DNA of 64,000 nt from Bifidobacterium imperatoris (GTDB lineage: Bacteria > Actinomycetota > Actinomycetes > Actinomycetales > Bifidobacteriaceae). Position 1 is the stretch's first letter. Each line of letters begins with the position of its first letter. The notes below the pieces were generated by a model. That model saw only the letters and a list, made by a program, of their open reading frames with translations, had not been told where the DNA came from and did no database searches. Of the stretch, positions 29,001-35,824 are shown in pieces. The stretch is from assembly GCF_002860405.1 (NCBI RefSeq), contig NZ_NMWV01000014.1, positions 1-64,000 of the forward strand, given 5' to 3'. The position numbers and the translations under genes are program-made.

Positions 29001-29731
29001 AGGATGGCGTAAATAAGGAAGATTCTGATTACAGCGAGTATGCAGATCATATGGATCTAGGTTCGACTCGTTTGAGTGGTGCCGTCACTGGTTCGGTCGT
29101 AGTGCAGTTTACCGATGGTACCTATGACGCGAAGGCTCGTATTTCGCTCAACAAGAAAGTCGTAGGTGGTAACTGGTCTGGCGCGAATAACAAGAACTTC
29201 ACGTTCACGTTGATTCGTACGGATAGTGAAACCGGCGAAGTGACGGCGGGCGAAACGAAGCTCACTCAATGCACGGCTGCCGACTGGAATGATTGCTCGA
29301 CCTTGTCCGCTCATACCGTCGGTGAGATTAGTAGTGGCTCGACGCAGCGAGTTGGTGTGAAAGACGATGGCTCAATCACTGATGGTGCATTTGCGGAGAT
29401 GACTTTTGGTCAGCAAGGTACGTACACGTTCTCGATTGCCGAAAAGAAGGACACGGTTGCGGGGTGGAACTTCGATACGAAGACCCATACTGCAACGGTC
29501 ACAGTGGCTAGGAACAACGACGGATCTCTGACTGCAACTGTCAAATACGACAACGACGGTGATGAGATTCCAACCTTCACGAACTCCTACGTGGCGGTTT
29601 CTGCGCTACCGCTGACTGGTGGCATGTCGGCTCGTAACTGGCTGATCTTCGGCGGGCTTGCAGTGGTTGCCGCTGCGGTGGTCGCAATGATCGTCAACGA
29701 GTATCGCAAGCGCAACGGGCTGATGCTCTGA
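26015..29731 (+). CDS. Large LPLTG-anchored pilin (tip/minor subunit) with fibro-slime domain
   Basis: Secreted surface protein of 1238 residues. A signal peptide of about 45 residues (hydrophobic AAIVALAMLGTVAGVSATAMA) is followed by a Gln/Ala/Asp/Thr-rich stretch, then a fibro-slime/PA14-like domain (about residues 350-425, with YHFSGDDDVWVYIDD), a SpaA/Cna-B domain (about 460-545, ending ETSVPAGY, an E-box), more Cna-B-like repeats, and the sorting signal LPLTG at 1198-1202 with a hydrophobic helix and RKR tail. This architecture fits the adhesive tip pilin of sortase-dependent fimbriae. It precedes the major pilin gene. No sortase gene is nearby in the window. Confidence 0.92.
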   Translation: MRKIADLLNEAKKRTSTTVNRATAAIVALAMLGTVAGVSATAMAQDENASDAQTQTTQATQAQTTDGQAADGQGSQANSTQSDANAAQVDDAQVAETQTIQSDNSGANDSASDASDGGISPYALNDYTVQGVSPSGTTINAFDYWVCDTDPTQDNTDCDGIGDSGINAGHNLKFRTNDNTFRDSINKWTTNSTPRQGLVSNTLVDGYPQLNSTYDSESLSYLFNGNNVNGKSSYMGTSGLLQVDSKGYYYYNALATAYQNGTFDSANFATLDTNSKAWTLYNTWAVHAGGNDSSMNGQFFPFNHASTVFSEGRNGLAQRNIESKAGALDHYFGLSMSSRFVQPTNGVIEEGVGKGETMQYHFSGDDDVWVYIDDVLVGDLGGIHNASTLDINFATGAVSVSGVRQTNLRALYAAAQKTGATTWRGNTFADGTYHTLKFFYLERGNTDSNMSLKFNLKTIPESEIHKVDQNNGAVANAGFTLYTSDAQYGNLVEVGHGTTDAQGTLVLQDDEGKIVSFDDLHTQGKDYYVLKETSVPAGYRQGAASTVGLYLHYVEDTSSTSGTRSGVVVSSYNKDDAGSLWNTGSLALGKVTTTASTEVKDIDGNDVDPSQGIMFAVVLKHDKSKSIDDADAWRGVYGSQLGGWKYETTGGMDGIVKTIKAMNPNGGTANVFTLQTSGSYAVTIEDMPGDIQQYYYMLQDNQKNDADYTVAYYHSTASTVNGVTADNTRRLDFSGFSRQFSANFYVSNIKNELFVQKVDESGKSIASYAQFKLYRLSDSVTGDGDCDSVDTANAAAYDTLNVNGNTKPDNLAINGSGIMPTAQANNGAGTLNSGTYCLVETSAPTNYKVNEHRSKIVVTNSGVFADAGTQNDGLKVLRGVGWLVRPLSMFATNDDVNNTLTWVKSTPGTVTGFNTGSGSDAAGTPNVSFDSVTAYRSKVSAGEVTANTTTSTDALQLKYDTVGEGAVLTNGYSPRNADGDMMYMFDTGMGIISTTQDGVNKEDSDYSEYADHMDLGSTRLSGAVTGSVVVQFTDGTYDAKARISLNKKVVGGNWSGANNKNFTFTLIRTDSETGEVTAGETKLTQCTAADWNDCSTLSAHTVGEISSGSTQRVGVKDDGSITDGAFAEMTFGQQGTYTFSIAEKKDTVAGWNFDTKTHTATVTVARNNDGSLTATVKYDNDGDEIPTFTNSYVAVSALPLTGGMSARNWLIFGGLAVVAAAVVAMIVNEYRKRNGLML

Positions 29732-29749
29732 CCCGAATCTGTGGTCTTC

Positions 29750-29796
29750 GGCTCCTCTCCTTGAGGGGAGCCGGCACTGCAGGTGACTGAGGGGAG
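29750..29796. repeat. Dispersed CTCCC repeat between the two pilin genes
   Basis: CTCCTCTC/GAGGGGAG hairpin, a weaker second hairpin (GCACTGCAGGTGAC) and the closing GAGGGGAG, as in the copy at 9887. It lies 18 bp after the tip-pilin stop and could reduce or stabilise read-through to the major pilin gene. Confidence 0.8.
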
Positions 29797-29944
29797 CGGT
29801 ACACGATTATCCCTCACACAATCAAAGATTTGCGGATCGCGAAGGTGCATGGGAATGGGCCCGAGCCTCCGCGATTGCAAGAAAACACCTGCCGGTGGTC
29901 TCCTCTGCCGGCACAAGAAGTAATTAAGGAAGAGAGGATTTCTC

Positions 29945-31549
29945 ATGAAGATGAGGAAGCTTTTCGCGGGTCTCGCCGCTGCGGCGACCCTGCTCGGTGG
30001 CCTGGCCATCAGCGCCACCACCGCTAACGCGGCATCCAATGATGCTGCCACCATCACGGTGAACAATGCGCAGGAGGGACACACTTACACTGCCTACAAG
30101 TTCGCCACATTCGATAATGCTCAAGGTACTGACGATACCGCCACTTCCGTTGACGTGAACACCGAGGCTGCTTGGAAGGAAGCCGTATACAAGGCTGCTG
30201 ATGTTGCCAACGGCGATGCTGCTGTTCCGGCTGAGTACGGTGCTCCTACCGACGGTGACTACTCTGGCACCAACGCGGCTGCGTATGTCGCTACGTTTGA
30301 TGCTGCGACCGCCCGTAAGTTTGTGGATGAGCTGTCCAAGAACATTCCTGCTGGCCAGACTGGTACGGCTGCGGCTGATGGTTCCATCTCTGTGACCGAG
30401 GGATGGTTCCTGGTCACCGATTCCTATAAGAGTGATAACGAGACGAAGACTGGTAAGTCCGCTCTGGTCGCCACCCAGATCAAGAACGGCGACAACACGT
30501 TCACCAAGATCGACCTGAACAAGGAAGGCGGTCAGAACGACATTGAGACGCTCGGCGTCTTCAACGCCAAGAACGAGAATGCTCCTGTTCCGCCGACCAA
30601 GACTGTGGATAAGACCGCTTCGACCGTGAACGTCGGCGATGTGCTGACCTACACCATCACCGCCACGGTTCCATCTACCGCTTCCGGTTACGATCCGTAC
30701 AAGTTCACCATTTCCGATAACGCATCCAAGGGCCTTGATGTTACCCAGTCTGATTCCAATCCGTTCACTGTCGTGGTCAAGAACTTCGACGCGAACGGCG
30801 ACAAGACGCTTGCAGCTGGCACTGACTACACGCTGACTCAGACCGGTAACGCCGCTCAGGGCACCAAGACCACCATTGTGTTCGACAATGTCAAGGACTA
30901 CGCCGGCAAGGATATTGTGGTCACCTACAAGGGCACTGTGACTAAGGATGCTGTTGATTCCGTTACCAACACTGCTTCCGTGACCAATAACAATGATCAG
31001 ACTTCTGAAGGTACCCCAGTCACCAAGTACCTTGGCAAGTTCGACTTCACTAAGATCGGTGTTGATGCTGACGCCAATGGTCTGGCGGGTGCTGAGTTCA
31101 AGGTCAAGGGTACTGATGGCAATGCTATTAAGTTCTCCCAGGATGCCGATGGCACTTACTATCCGGATGCCAATGGTTCTGACACTCTGACTTCCGCTGC
31201 TGGTGAGCAGGGCAAGCTCGCCAAGGGTAAGATTGCCGTCCGTGGTCTTGCCGCTGGCACTTACACCGTCGAGGAGACCAACGCTCCGAGTTCTTACGCT
31301 CAGAACTTCAAGGTCACCTTTACTGTCGTGATTGGTGAGAATGGCGGCGAGGGCACTCTGCAGCAGGATGCTCTGCACCAGGTTGATACGACTGCTAAGA
31401 CCGTCAAGAACGTCAAGTCCATCACTCAGCTGCCGCTGACTGGTGCTGCTGGCACTGCACTGTTCGCCGTTGTGGCACTGCTGCTGGCTGGCGCTGGCGT
31501 GACCGTGTTCACCAAGAGCCGTGGTACCAAGCGTGCACTGAACGCGTGA
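29945..31549 (+). CDS. Major fimbrial subunit, LPLTG-anchored
   Basis: A 534-residue pilin of the FimA type. Signal peptide of about 28 residues (MKMRKLFAGLAAAATLLGG...), an N-terminal domain, a fimbrial isopeptide D2-type domain starting near KTVDKTASTVNVGDVLTYT (about residues 218-236), a SpaA/Cna-B domain (about 360-470) with the E-box YTVEETNAPSSY, and LPLTG at 496-500 followed by a hydrophobic helix and a basic tail. The polymerising lysine is probably in the PPTKTVDK region (inference). GGAAGAGAGG precedes the start. Codon use is strongly biased, fitting high expression. A terminator follows directly, so no sortase is co-transcribed downstream. Confidence 0.93.
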   Translation: MKMRKLFAGLAAAATLLGGLAISATTANAASNDAATITVNNAQEGHTYTAYKFATFDNAQGTDDTATSVDVNTEAAWKEAVYKAADVANGDAAVPAEYGAPTDGDYSGTNAAAYVATFDAATARKFVDELSKNIPAGQTGTAAADGSISVTEGWFLVTDSYKSDNETKTGKSALVATQIKNGDNTFTKIDLNKEGGQNDIETLGVFNAKNENAPVPPTKTVDKTASTVNVGDVLTYTITATVPSTASGYDPYKFTISDNASKGLDVTQSDSNPFTVVVKNFDANGDKTLAAGTDYTLTQTGNAAQGTKTTIVFDNVKDYAGKDIVVTYKGTVTKDAVDSVTNTASVTNNNDQTSEGTPVTKYLGKFDFTKIGVDADANGLAGAEFKVKGTDGNAIKFSQDADGTYYPDANGSDTLTSAAGEQGKLAKGKIAVRGLAAGTYTVEETNAPSSYAQNFKVTFTVVIGENGGEGTLQQDALHQVDTTAKTVKNVKSITQLPLTGAAGTALFAVVALLLAGAGVTVFTKSRGTKRALNA

Positions 31550-31597
31550 TGCATAGCATGCAGCTTGTTCGTCATGAGCAAGATGCGTGTGTAATAA

Positions 31598-31640
31598 GGA
31601 AAAGGACGCGTCAGCCAAATCGGTTGCGCGTCCTTTTCTG
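31598..31640 (+). terminator. Terminator after the major pilin gene
   Basis: AAAAGGACGCG pairs with CGCGTCCTTTT (11 bp, about 16-nt loop), followed by TCTG. It ends the fimbrial transcript at the pilin gene. Confidence 0.85.
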
Positions 31641-31813
31641 TATCGTAATTAATTTGTTGCCTTTTTGAATTAATTGTCCTTGCATACTTAGGTTCGTTAT
31701 AGATACCATCTAGATATCTAAACGATTGCAGTGCTTGGCTGACACAGCTATGCCAAGCGACGCATTCCGAACATATTTTCAATGTGATGCGAGTGAGTCG
31801 AACGGAGGCCGCT

Positions 31814-32359
31814 GTGGAAATCGGCGAGTTCACGAACGAGGAGATTGCTTATCTGCGTTCGTTGCCGGCTGTAGAACGCGTAACCAATGGGCGTATACGG
31901 TATACGGAGCAGTTTAAACGAGAATGTATCCGACGCTATCTGGCTGGCGAATCTCCTGCGCGTATTTTCCATGATTCCGGGCTGGATTCATCTTTGATAG
32001 GGTACAAGCGCATCGAACGTTGTATTGCTCGATGGCGTGCCCATTACGGTGATGAGGTGGCTGCTGAGCCTATCAATGCTGATGCTCACTCTCAAGTGGA
32101 AAGCTTTGTGGCCGACCGTACCAATGAACGTACGTTCACGCCGAAGCTACGAGTACGTAACGGTAAACGGGATTTACGTGATCTTCTGATTGCACAACAG
32201 GTGCGCCGCATCGCTGAACTCGAGCACGATCTTGAAGAGACCAAGCATGAGCTCGAAGAGGTGCAGCATTTTCACCCCGTCGAAATCCACGATGCAGCTG
32301 GCGAAGAGACCGCACCCGTCGAAACCGAAAATTGGCCTGGGGGGGGGGTATCCGATTAA
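31814..32359 (+). CDS. HTH-domain protein (transposase OrfA-like) ending at a poly-G tract
   Basis: About 181 residues. GTG at 31814 is chosen for its GGAGG 5 nt upstream. The region YTEQFKRECIRRYLAGESP, then IFHDSGLDSSLIGYKRIE, is a helix-turn-helix of the type found in small Firmicutes/Actinobacteria HTH proteins and in IS3-type OrfA proteins. A Glu/His-rich coiled coil (about residues 138-160) follows. The reading frame runs through ten consecutive G (32339-32348) and stops 11 nt later, so one-base slippage changes the C-terminus. No OrfB/integrase gene follows. DNA-binding is inferred; function unknown. Confidence 0.7.
   Translation: MEIGEFTNEEIAYLRSLPAVERVTNGRIRYTEQFKRECIRRYLAGESPARIFHDSGLDSSLIGYKRIERCIARWRAHYGDEVAAEPINADAHSQVESFVADRTNERTFTPKLRVRNGKRDLRDLLIAQQVRRIAELEHDLEETKHELEEVQHFHPVEIHDAAGEETAPVETENWPGGGVSD
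32339..32348 (+). repeat. Homopolymeric G tract, ten G
   Basis: Ten consecutive G lie in the last codons of the HTH gene. With 10 G the protein ends GGGVSD. With 9 G it would end in a short YPIKAFCRMCA tail (stop near 32384). With 11 G it would extend by about 50 residues (stop near 32495). Such tracts are prone to slippage. Confidence 0.9.
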
Positions 32360-32771
32360 GGCTTTTTGCAGGATGTGCGCATAACGCTAAGCGTTGTGGC
32401 CTAACGAACTCCATATTTCCGGAGTTATGTACCATTTTTGACGTCCTCAGTTGTGTCAGCGTTCTTAATGCCCCAAAATTCGTACACGGACGCTGACCCG
32501 ACCTAAATGATGGACACTGACGTTAACTCAGCGTCCATCATTTAGGGTGGAGGACGTTATTCCCTAAATTTCGGACACTGACTTAGCCTTAGTGTCCATA
32601 ATTCCGGGTGAAGGCCCTTATTCCTCGAACTATGGACGTTGATTCCTCATATAGGAGTAGGGAAAAGTCTCATTTCCATACGAGGGGGTATGGGAACGTT
32701 ACAAAATGAGATTATTACTATAAAATACTATCTCTTTTACCGGGAAGAATTAGAAGGGTGATGTTTGATTT
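32360..32771. other. Gene-free region with hairpins downstream of the HTH gene
   Basis: 412 bp without a supported gene. It holds a hairpin AACTCC/GGAGTT (32407-32426), the pair TCAGCGT/ACGCTGA (about 32456-32495), and the hairpin array at 32502. The last 100 bp become AT-rich and presumably carry the promoter of the next, AT-rich gene. Confidence 0.6.
32502..32607. repeat. Hairpin array with 61-bp period (right of fimbrial locus)
   Basis: Two 45-bp palindromic units start at 32502 and 32563, 61 bp apart. The first has perfect 14-bp arms (CCTAAATGATGGAC with its complement at 32533-32546). The second is imperfect (GGACACTGA with TTAGTGTCC). A degenerate third unit appears to start on period near 32624 (CCTCGAACTATGGACGTTGA). 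Unit length, period, ends (CCT...GGG) and the ACTGA core are the same as in the array at 25280. Confidence 0.85.
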
Positions 32772-34241
32772 ATGGTAGAAAAAACTACGGATGTAAAAGC
32801 TAAAAATCTATGGTGGAGAATAATTGTTAATGGAGCTGTCAGTATATTTGTGTTTTTGGGGTTTTATGCGGGTGTTTTTATAGTGCATAAGGGTTATAAT
32901 CTTATCCCTTATTCTATTAAGTTATTGTTTGATAATTGGTGGTCAATTTTTAATAAAATAAAAACGTTCACGATATATTCCAGTGTAACGTTTATTTCAT
33001 TTATTGTTATATCTATAGTACAGATTATTGTCACTATTTTTCTGTTGCATGAGGCAAGGGGAAAATTTGATAAGAAGGAGAGGGGCGTTTTAAAGGGGAC
33101 TGCTTTTATATCCGTGGTTACAAGCTCATATGTGAATGCTATGCTCGTTCTTTTCCTTTCTGGTAATAATGTCACACCTTACTGGTGGGAATTTTTTGTA
33201 ATGCTTATTGCTGGAATTGGGCTCATCTTATTTACCGTATTGTTTGTTCCTAGCACTCCGGTTTCTAGCATACGAGTATGTGAAGCGATGATTTTACTAA
33301 GTGTGACGGGTATTCTATTTTATGTGGTTCCATTCCCTAGCCATATGCCTTGGTCTCTTATTTATTCGTTTGCAATAGTTGCAGGATTGTGGATTACAGT
33401 TGTTCTATTCCTTGATTGCATTCCAGAAACACATATGGGAATGCAATTTCTTGATCGAATTACGACATTGCATGTTCGGCATATGCTTTTCCGCTGCCAT
33501 ATGCGAAATGTTGACTCTTTGGATGTTAATAATCCAGTGGAATGGGACAGTCAAGCAACTAAGATTGTTGTCAATCATTATGACGATTGTAAAACGAAGG
33601 TAATTTCTCTCAATGTTATTGCCTGTATTATTATCCCCATTACCGTTTTAGATTGGGTGAACGAGAAAATTCCGGAGAACTTGTTAAAAGCTATCACTGC
33701 GGATTCAGGTACAACTTTTCTTTTGCTGATGATTACTTCTCTAATCGTTTGTGTTGTTCAAATGATTCGCTCCTATTACTGGAGAAGAATTCAGACGCTG
33801 ACAATTGCAATGGCTGAGGTGCAAACGTTGCGATACGACCCCAACGGGAATGTTGCGGAGAATAATCTAGATGCGCAGCAGAAAACAGATGAATCGAAGG
33901 AAGCGAAGAAGGTAAGGAAGCCTAAGAAACAAAAGAATACAAAGGATTCGCGTAAATCTCAATACCAACAATTGCAGGATTCTCTTACTTGCAGAGAGAT
34001 GAGGGGAACTGTTATCAAAGTCAAATCGCCGAAGGAGGCTTTGAATCTTAAGGATGACATCAATCTGACTTGGAATACTCAGTCGGATGGCAAAGGTATG
34101 ACATGGAAACCGGGAACACTTCATGTAGTCAATGAAGATATTGTTCTTTACGCATGTGATTCTCAAGAGAATCAATCGGTAGGAGATGCGAATATCGCTG
34201 CAACCGTGACACCAAATCGGCAGACAGAGATGCAATCATAA
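32772..34241 (+). CDS. AT-rich multi-pass membrane protein of unknown function
   Basis: 489 residues with about seven hydrophobic segments: six within residues 15-225 and one or two more at about 280-345. A cytoplasmic tail of about 140 residues follows, very rich in Lys (KKVRKPKKQKNTKDSRKS). No family is recognised. Base and codon use differ sharply from all other genes here (many TTA, ATA and AAA codons, low G+C), which suggests recent acquisition. AGAAGGG lies 12 nt before the ATG, a rather long spacing. It sits directly beside the right hairpin array, with its own terminator. Confidence 0.72.
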   Translation: MVEKTTDVKAKNLWWRIIVNGAVSIFVFLGFYAGVFIVHKGYNLIPYSIKLLFDNWWSIFNKIKTFTIYSSVTFISFIVISIVQIIVTIFLLHEARGKFDKKERGVLKGTAFISVVTSSYVNAMLVLFLSGNNVTPYWWEFFVMLIAGIGLILFTVLFVPSTPVSSIRVCEAMILLSVTGILFYVVPFPSHMPWSLIYSFAIVAGLWITVVLFLDCIPETHMGMQFLDRITTLHVRHMLFRCHMRNVDSLDVNNPVEWDSQATKIVVNHYDDCKTKVISLNVIACIIIPITVLDWVNEKIPENLLKAITADSGTTFLLLMITSLIVCVVQMIRSYYWRRIQTLTIAMAEVQTLRYDPNGNVAENNLDAQQKTDESKEAKKVRKPKKQKNTKDSRKSQYQQLQDSLTCREMRGTVIKVKSPKEALNLKDDINLTWNTQSDGKGMTWKPGTLHVVNEDIVLYACDSQENQSVGDANIAATVTPNRQTEMQS

Positions 34242-34256
34242 TTGGCTATTTAGGTT

Positions 34257-34296
34257 AGGTGTTTGCCGTTGCTTTCCATCGGCAAACACCTGTTTG
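34257..34296. terminator. Terminator after the AT-rich membrane protein gene
   Basis: A perfect 12-bp stem (AGGTGTTTGCCG with CGGCAAACACCT) and an 11-nt loop are followed by GTTTGG. Confidence 0.8.
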
Positions 34297-34459
34297 GTGA
34301 ATCTTCGTATGCTACTTCCTGTTCACTTTGGTGCTGCACCCAGTGATAGCAACGATTCCGTTCTTTCATGAGCGAGTTTTCGGAGTTCCGGCATATTTCT
34401 GGGGGATGTTGGCTAGTTTCGTTCTTAAAGCTCGTCCGGTTGCCATCTATGCTGGGGTT

Positions 34460-35746
34460 ATGGAAACAACACGGGATGGGGAACCGGTACTGGTTAACGA
34501 GGGGTACAGTGCTTTCGATGAGGAGCGTTGGGCTCCGGAGCCTCCTAAATCCAAGTCGCGCACCGCTTTCGAACGCGATCGCGCGCGACTCATTCATTCG
34601 TCTGCGTTGCGGCGGCTCGGTGCTAAAAGTCAGATTTTGGTGGCCGGCACCGATGACTTCGCCCGCACGCGGCTCACTCATACGTTGGAAGTCGCCCAAA
34701 TAGGTCGCCAAATCGGCGCTTTGCTCGGATGCGACCCGGATGTGGTCGATTGCGCTTGCCTTGCGCATGATCTCGGCCACCCGCCATTCGGCCACAATGG
34801 AGAACGAGCGCTTGCTGAAATCGCCAAGAATATCGGCGGCTTTGAAGGTAATGCGCAAACCATGCGCATTCTGACCCGTTTGGAGCCTAAAGTATTCCAC
34901 CCGGATGGTCGTTCAGCTGGCGTGAACCTGACCCGTGCCGCGTTGGATGCGGCGGTCAAATATCCGTGGACTTTGGCAGAAGCCGACCAGCATCCGAAAG
35001 GGGAGAGGTCCAAGAAATTCTGCGTCTACCCAGATGATGAGCCTGTATTCCGTTGGCTGAAGCAGCACGCTCCTAAGGCTGCTAAGCCGATGGAATGCCA
35101 AATCATGGATCTTTCCGATGACATTGCCTACTCGGTGCATGATGTGGAAGATTCCATTGCCACTGGTGCATTCGATCCGATTGTATTGGCCGACCCGCAG
35201 ATTCTCGATCATATTATTGAGCAGACGCGAGCTTGGTATGGAACGAAATGGGATGCCGATAAGCTGCTCGCCGCATTCATGCGATTCCGCCGTGAACATG
35301 TGTTCCCCGCACACTTCAACGGGTCGCGGCAGGCTTTAGCACAGCTGAAAAACATTACATCCGATTTGATTGGGCGCTTCTGCTGGTCGGTGGAAACCGC
35401 CACCAGAGACATGTATGGGAACGGTCCGTTGACGCGATATTCCGCCAATATCGTGATTCCCGAGGAAACCAATTACGAGATTGTGGCGCTCAAAGGCATT
35501 GCTGTGTATTTCGTTATGGCACCGCGCGAACGCGAACCGTTCCATGAGGAAGAACTCAAAATCGTCGAAGATCTGATTGACGTGCTCATGGCTGATTCTC
35601 CAGCTCCCTCAGACGCTTTGGAAAGTCAATTTTTGGAAGACTGGAACGAATCCACCAATGACGACGAACGCCTTCGCGTCGCCGTCGATCAGGTAGCCTC
35701 CCTGACCGATGGCTCCGCCCTAGCCCTCCACTCCATCCTGTGCTGA
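34460..35746 (+). CDS. dgt: Deoxyguanosinetriphosphate triphosphohydrolase-like protein
   Basis: HD-domain phosphohydrolase of 428 residues that removes triphosphate from dNTPs. The metal motif is visible as H74 (RLTHTLEVAQIG) and H103-D104 (AHDLGHPPFGHNG), with the upstream SALRRLGAKSQI typical of Dgt. The frame is open further upstream to 34328, but the METTRDGEP start at 34460 is chosen because family members begin near here; TATGCT ends 6 nt before it and there is no good ribosome site, so it may be leaderless. It is followed by dnaG, a common pairing in Actinobacteria. Confidence 0.92.
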   Translation: METTRDGEPVLVNEGYSAFDEERWAPEPPKSKSRTAFERDRARLIHSSALRRLGAKSQILVAGTDDFARTRLTHTLEVAQIGRQIGALLGCDPDVVDCACLAHDLGHPPFGHNGERALAEIAKNIGGFEGNAQTMRILTRLEPKVFHPDGRSAGVNLTRAALDAAVKYPWTLAEADQHPKGERSKKFCVYPDDEPVFRWLKQHAPKAAKPMECQIMDLSDDIAYSVHDVEDSIATGAFDPIVLADPQILDHIIEQTRAWYGTKWDADKLLAAFMRFRREHVFPAHFNGSRQALAQLKNITSDLIGRFCWSVETATRDMYGNGPLTRYSANIVIPEETNYEIVALKGIAVYFVMAPREREPFHEEELKIVEDLIDVLMADSPAPSDALESQFLEDWNESTNDDERLRVAVDQVASLTDGSALALHSILC

Positions 35747-35772
35747 TGTAGCTTCTTTCATCAGGATTGAAA

Positions 35773-35798
35773 GGGCAGGGCAAAATTTTACCCTGTCC
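35773..35798. terminator. Possible weak terminator between dgt and dnaG
   Basis: GGGCAGGG pairs with CCCTGTCC (one G-T) around a loop containing AAAATTTT. There is no T run after the stem, so termination may be partial. Confidence 0.4.
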
Positions 35799-35824
35799 GT
35801 AATCAGGCGGTAGTCTAGAGAACT

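Noticed and set aside
29924..31618. Antisense open frame of about 560 codons opposite the major pilin gene
   Set aside because: Shadow of strongly biased codon use in the pilin; the translation has no recognisable domain and no start signal.
31641..31813. Possible sortase remnant after the major pilin
   Set aside because: All three forward frames were read for TLXTC-like or other sortase motifs and none was found; the stretch is AT-rich and carries frequent stops.
32380..32668. Palindromes that might be integron attC sites
   Set aside because: No integrase, and the conserved core sites of attC (GTTRRRY and its complement) are not seen at the unit ends.
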